Positions 5,323-5,949 of a stretch of DNA of 5,949 bases are shown one piece after another. The first letter of the stretch is position 1. Each line of letters begins with the position of its first letter. Source of the DNA: an uncultured Eubacteriales bacterium. GTDB taxonomy: Bacteria; Bacillota; Clostridia; Oscillospirales; Acutalibacteraceae. The translations under genes were made by a program, and so were the position numbers. The stretch spans positions 1 through 5,949 of the forward strand of contig ONPE01000194.1 in NCBI GenBank assembly GCA_900319615.1, given 5' to 3'. Under the pieces are notes generated by a model, which was not told where the DNA came from, did not search any database, and saw nothing but the letters and a program-made list of their open reading frames with translations.

Positions 5323-5949
5323 TTATGCAGTTTTCTTTTTAATAGGCATGTTTATCAGCACCACCGACAACAAAACAAGCGCTATGCCGATATAACCGAA
5401 CGGGAATGCCACCGGCTCTGCAAATACCGCCGCGCCGACTACCGTTGCAACCACAGGCTCTATCGTCGCGATTATAGACGCGGTGCTCGAGGCGATATAC
5501 TTAAGCCCCAGCGTGTACAGCGTATACGGCAGCACGCATGAAGCCACCGCGAACAGCACGGCGTAGCCGAACGAGCCTGCGTCCGCCGTTACCACCTGCC
5601 ACACCGGTCTAACATCCGTCACAGCCACCGATACCGCCGCCGCGAAGATGAACGTATACAGCGTTATCGTCAGCGGATCGTAACCGCGGTTAAGCGCGAA
5701 GCGCGAGAATATCGAGTACAGCGCGTAGCATATGCCCGACCCGAGCCCGAACAAGAATCCCGCCAAGGTAACCGTCAGATTTCCGCCGATGACTCCGGTA
5801 GTCATGGCGCAGCCCAATACCGCGCACACGAGAGAAATCACCTTCGCCGCGTTCAGCTTCTCCTTGAACAGTATCAGAGAGAACAGCATCACGAACGCAG
5901 GAGCCGTATACAGCAGCACCGCCGCTACCGAAAGCGAGCTCAGCGCCAT
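5323..5949 (-). CDS. EamA/DMT-superfamily transporter, C-terminal part
   Basis: A polytopic inner-membrane protein of the drug/metabolite transporter superfamily, which carries amino acids, nucleotide derivatives or other small metabolites; the substrate is unknown. The 208 visible residues cover the end of the first EamA repeat (LYTAPAFVMLFSLILFKEKL at 13-32, the typical Pro/Glu segment) and a full second repeat from about residue 60 to 200. The second copy of the motif, ASIIATIEPVVATVV (157-171) then Glu178, is clear. About seven hydrophobic segments are visible and the tail ends in a basic cluster after the last one. Family members have about 290-310 residues and ten membrane segments, so roughly 90 N-terminal residues lie beyond the window; the Met at 5949 is probably internal. 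The gene is convergent with the acyltransferase and shares its terminator. Confidence 0.88.
   Translation of the reverse strand: MALSSLSVAAVLLYTAPAFVMLFSLILFKEKLNAAKVISLVCAVLGCAMTTGVIGGNLTVTLAGFLFGLGSGICYALYSIFSRFALNRGYDPLTITLYTFIFAAAVSVAVTDVRPVWQVVTADAGSFGYAVLFAVASCVLPYTLYTLGLKYIASSTASIIATIEPVVATVVGAAVFAEPVAFPFGYIGIALVLLSVVLINMPIKKKTA

Overview
The window reads as an ordinary chromosomal stretch from an anaerobic Firmicute, most likely a Ruminococcus-like member of the Oscillospirales. This is inferred from GC-rich coding sequence with AT-rich gaps, strong AGGAG ribosome sites, sigma-A promoters, frequent ATA/AGG/AGA codons and the protein families present. It holds six genes, two of them cut by the window edges. 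I see no phage, IS element, CRISPR array, tRNA or rRNA.

Layout. (1) 1-704, minus: the first 234 residues of an AMP-forming adenylating enzyme resembling DltA/NRPS adenylation domains, with a very good extended -10 promoter. (2) 705-984: divergent intergenic region with that promoter, a weaker promoter for the next gene and a terminator-shaped hairpin. (3) 985-1791, plus: Cof-type HAD phosphatase, ended by a hairpin terminator. (4) 1985-2968, plus: FAD-dependent geranylgeranyl-reductase-family enzyme with its own promoter, ended by a second hairpin whose stem nearly copies the first. (5) 3242-4369 and 4366-5148, plus: a family-4 glycosyltransferase and a PlsC-type acyltransferase, overlapping by ATGA and sharing one strong promoter with a structured leader. 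(6) 5149-5322: a folded intergenic repeat-like element followed by a bidirectional terminator. (7) 5323-5949, minus: the C-terminal two thirds of an EamA/DMT transporter, running off the right edge.

How the genes fit together. The reductase, glycosyltransferase and acyltransferase all belong to families that act on lipids or polyprenyl chains, so the centre of the window may serve membrane lipid or glycolipid synthesis. Only the last two are clearly one transcription unit. The phosphatase, the adenylating enzyme and the transporter look like independent units. The most notable non-coding signals are the two near-identical terminator hairpins, the folded element at 5176-5270, and several palindromes placed at promoters. 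No wholly new system is evident. The adenylating enzyme lacking the amino-group-binding Asp and the lipid gene pair are the best leads.
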